Shown here: piece after piece, positions 4,534-5,106 of the stretch
Layout: each line of letters begins with the position of its first letter
Numbering within the stretch: the stretch's first letter is position 1
DNA from: Candidatus Limnocylindria bacterium
Lineage (GTDB): Bacteria > Chloroflexota > Limnocylindria > QHBO01
Assembly: GCA_030146365.1 (NCBI GenBank)
Contig: JASLBU010000104.1
Coordinates: forward strand, 1 to 5,106
Direction: 5' to 3'
DNA: 5,106 nt
Program-made: the position numbers and the translations under genes
The notes under the pieces: generated by a model
The model's input: only the letters and a program-made list of their open reading frames with translations
Told to the model about the DNA's origin: nothing
Databases searched by the model: none

Positions 4534-5106
4534 ATGTCGGAGGAGCCCGCTCTGCGGCGCACGTCTCAGCCGGCGCGAGGCGATCACGTGCCGGCCATGG
4601 TCGGCCGCGAGCCCGAGCTCGACAGGCTGGAGCGTGCCTTCGTCCGTGCGTCCGGCGGCTCGCCGGGCATCGTGGTCGTGTCCGGCGAGGCCGGCATCGG
4701 CAAGTCCCGGCTGCTCGCCGCATGCCGGGACCGCGTGCAGGCCGCCGGCGGGGTGGCCCTGGTCGGCGGCTGCCTGGACCTGGCGGATGGCGGGCTTCCG
4801 CTGCTCCCGTTCGCGGAGGCCATGCGCACGTTCGCCCGGGGCGCCAGCGACGCGGAACTCGACCGCCTGCTGGGCGCGAGCCGGGTCCGGCTGGCCCAGC
4901 TCGTGCCGGCCCTTGGCCAGGAAGCCAGCCCCGACGAGCCGCTGGCCGCGGCAAGGCTCTTCGAGGGAATCCTTGCCCTGCTGGCGAGGCTGGGCCAGAC
5001 GCGTCCGGTGCTGCTCGGCTTCGAGGACGTGCACTGGAGCGACCGTGCCAGCCGGGACCTGGTCACGTTCCTGGCCCGCAACCTTGATAGCGAGCCGGTG
5101 CTGGTG
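4534..5106 (+). CDS. AAA-ATPase regulator, LuxR/LAL-like, N-terminal part (runs off window)
   Basis: The first 191 codons are open to the window edge with no stop. After a polar 20-residue leader comes VGREPELDRLERAF (23-36), the entry motif of AAA_16/NB-ARC-like ATPase domains, then Walker A GEAGIGKS (51-58) and a Walker B-type segment PVLLGFEDVHWSD (158-170) with acidic Glu164/Asp165. The DxHW(A/S)D signature is typical of large signal-transduction ATPases: LAL-type LuxR regulators (MalT-like), BTAD/SARP-type regulators, or adenylate cyclase-ATPase fusions. These usually run to about 900-1100 residues with TPR repeats and a C-terminal or N-terminal output domain. The output domain lies outside the window, so the subclass is undecided. 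There is no N-terminal output domain, which favours a C-terminal HTH (LuxR). The start at 4534 is chosen because it follows the -10-like TAGGCT by 6 nt; Met22 is an alternative. The gene begins 100 nt after the kinase stop, on the same strand. Confidence 0.85.
   Translation, partial: MSEEPALRRTSQPARGDHVPAMVGREPELDRLERAFVRASGGSPGIVVVSGEAGIGKSRLLAACRDRVQAAGGVALVGGCLDLADGGLPLLPFAEAMRTFARGASDAELDRLLGASRVRLAQLVPALGQEASPDEPLAAARLFEGILALLARLGQTRPVLLGFEDVHWSDRASRDLVTFLARNLDSEPVLV

Noticed and set aside
3291..4562. Minus-strand open frame of about 420 codons opposite the kinase
   Set aside because: The plus-strand frame has a complete PAS-HisKA-HATPase with all motifs. The antisense product shows no domain and is explained by stop-poor GC-rich sequence.
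4464..5087. Plus-strand open frame in another phase over the ATPase gene
   Set aside because: It is Arg/Gly/Pro-rich without motifs. The 4534 frame contains Walker A, Walker B and VGRE motifs and remains open to the edge.

Overview
The window is strongly GC-rich DNA with compact bacterial gene packing, GC-dominated third codon positions and long spurious antisense ORFs. It suggests a high-GC bacterium such as an actinobacterium (Thermoleophilia-like) or a Limnocylindria-type Chloroflexota. This placement rests on composition and gene style only. No marker gene, RNA gene, insertion sequence or CRISPR array is visible.

Layout. Positions 1-2145 are a minus-strand operon. The TPM-domain membrane protein (73-2145) reads leftwards and is followed after 57 nt by a perfect Shine-Dalgarno and the first five codons (MAQTT) of a gene cut by the window edge, very probably pspA (PspA/IM30 family). 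This looks like an envelope-stress pair. Positions 2335-2418 hold a 27-residue hydrophobic micropeptide gene on the minus strand with its own Shine-Dalgarno. It is divergent from the next block.

The plus strand then carries the most interesting unit. It is an RsbQ-type alpha/beta hydrolase (2510-3325) overlapping by 17 nt a soluble histidine kinase (3309-4433), whose N-terminal PAS domain closely resembles the PAS domain of Bacillus RsbP. In Bacillus, RsbQ activates the PAS-PP2C phosphatase RsbP in the energy-stress branch of sigma-B control. Here the same hydrolase-PAS input appears wired to a HisKA/HATPase kinase instead of a phosphatase. After 100 nt comes the 5' part of a large AAA-ATPase regulator of the LuxR/LAL or related type (4534 to the window edge).

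Regulation. The three genes that start transcription units (TPM, hydrolase, ATPase) each have a TANNNT -10-like hexamer ending 6-8 nt before the ATG and no convincing Shine-Dalgarno, as expected for leaderless mRNAs. The downstream kinase and pspA-like genes have clear Shine-Dalgarno sequences. The overall theme is plausibly stress sensing: an envelope module (TPM/PspA) beside a metabolic or energy-status sensor (RsbQ/PAS-kinase).
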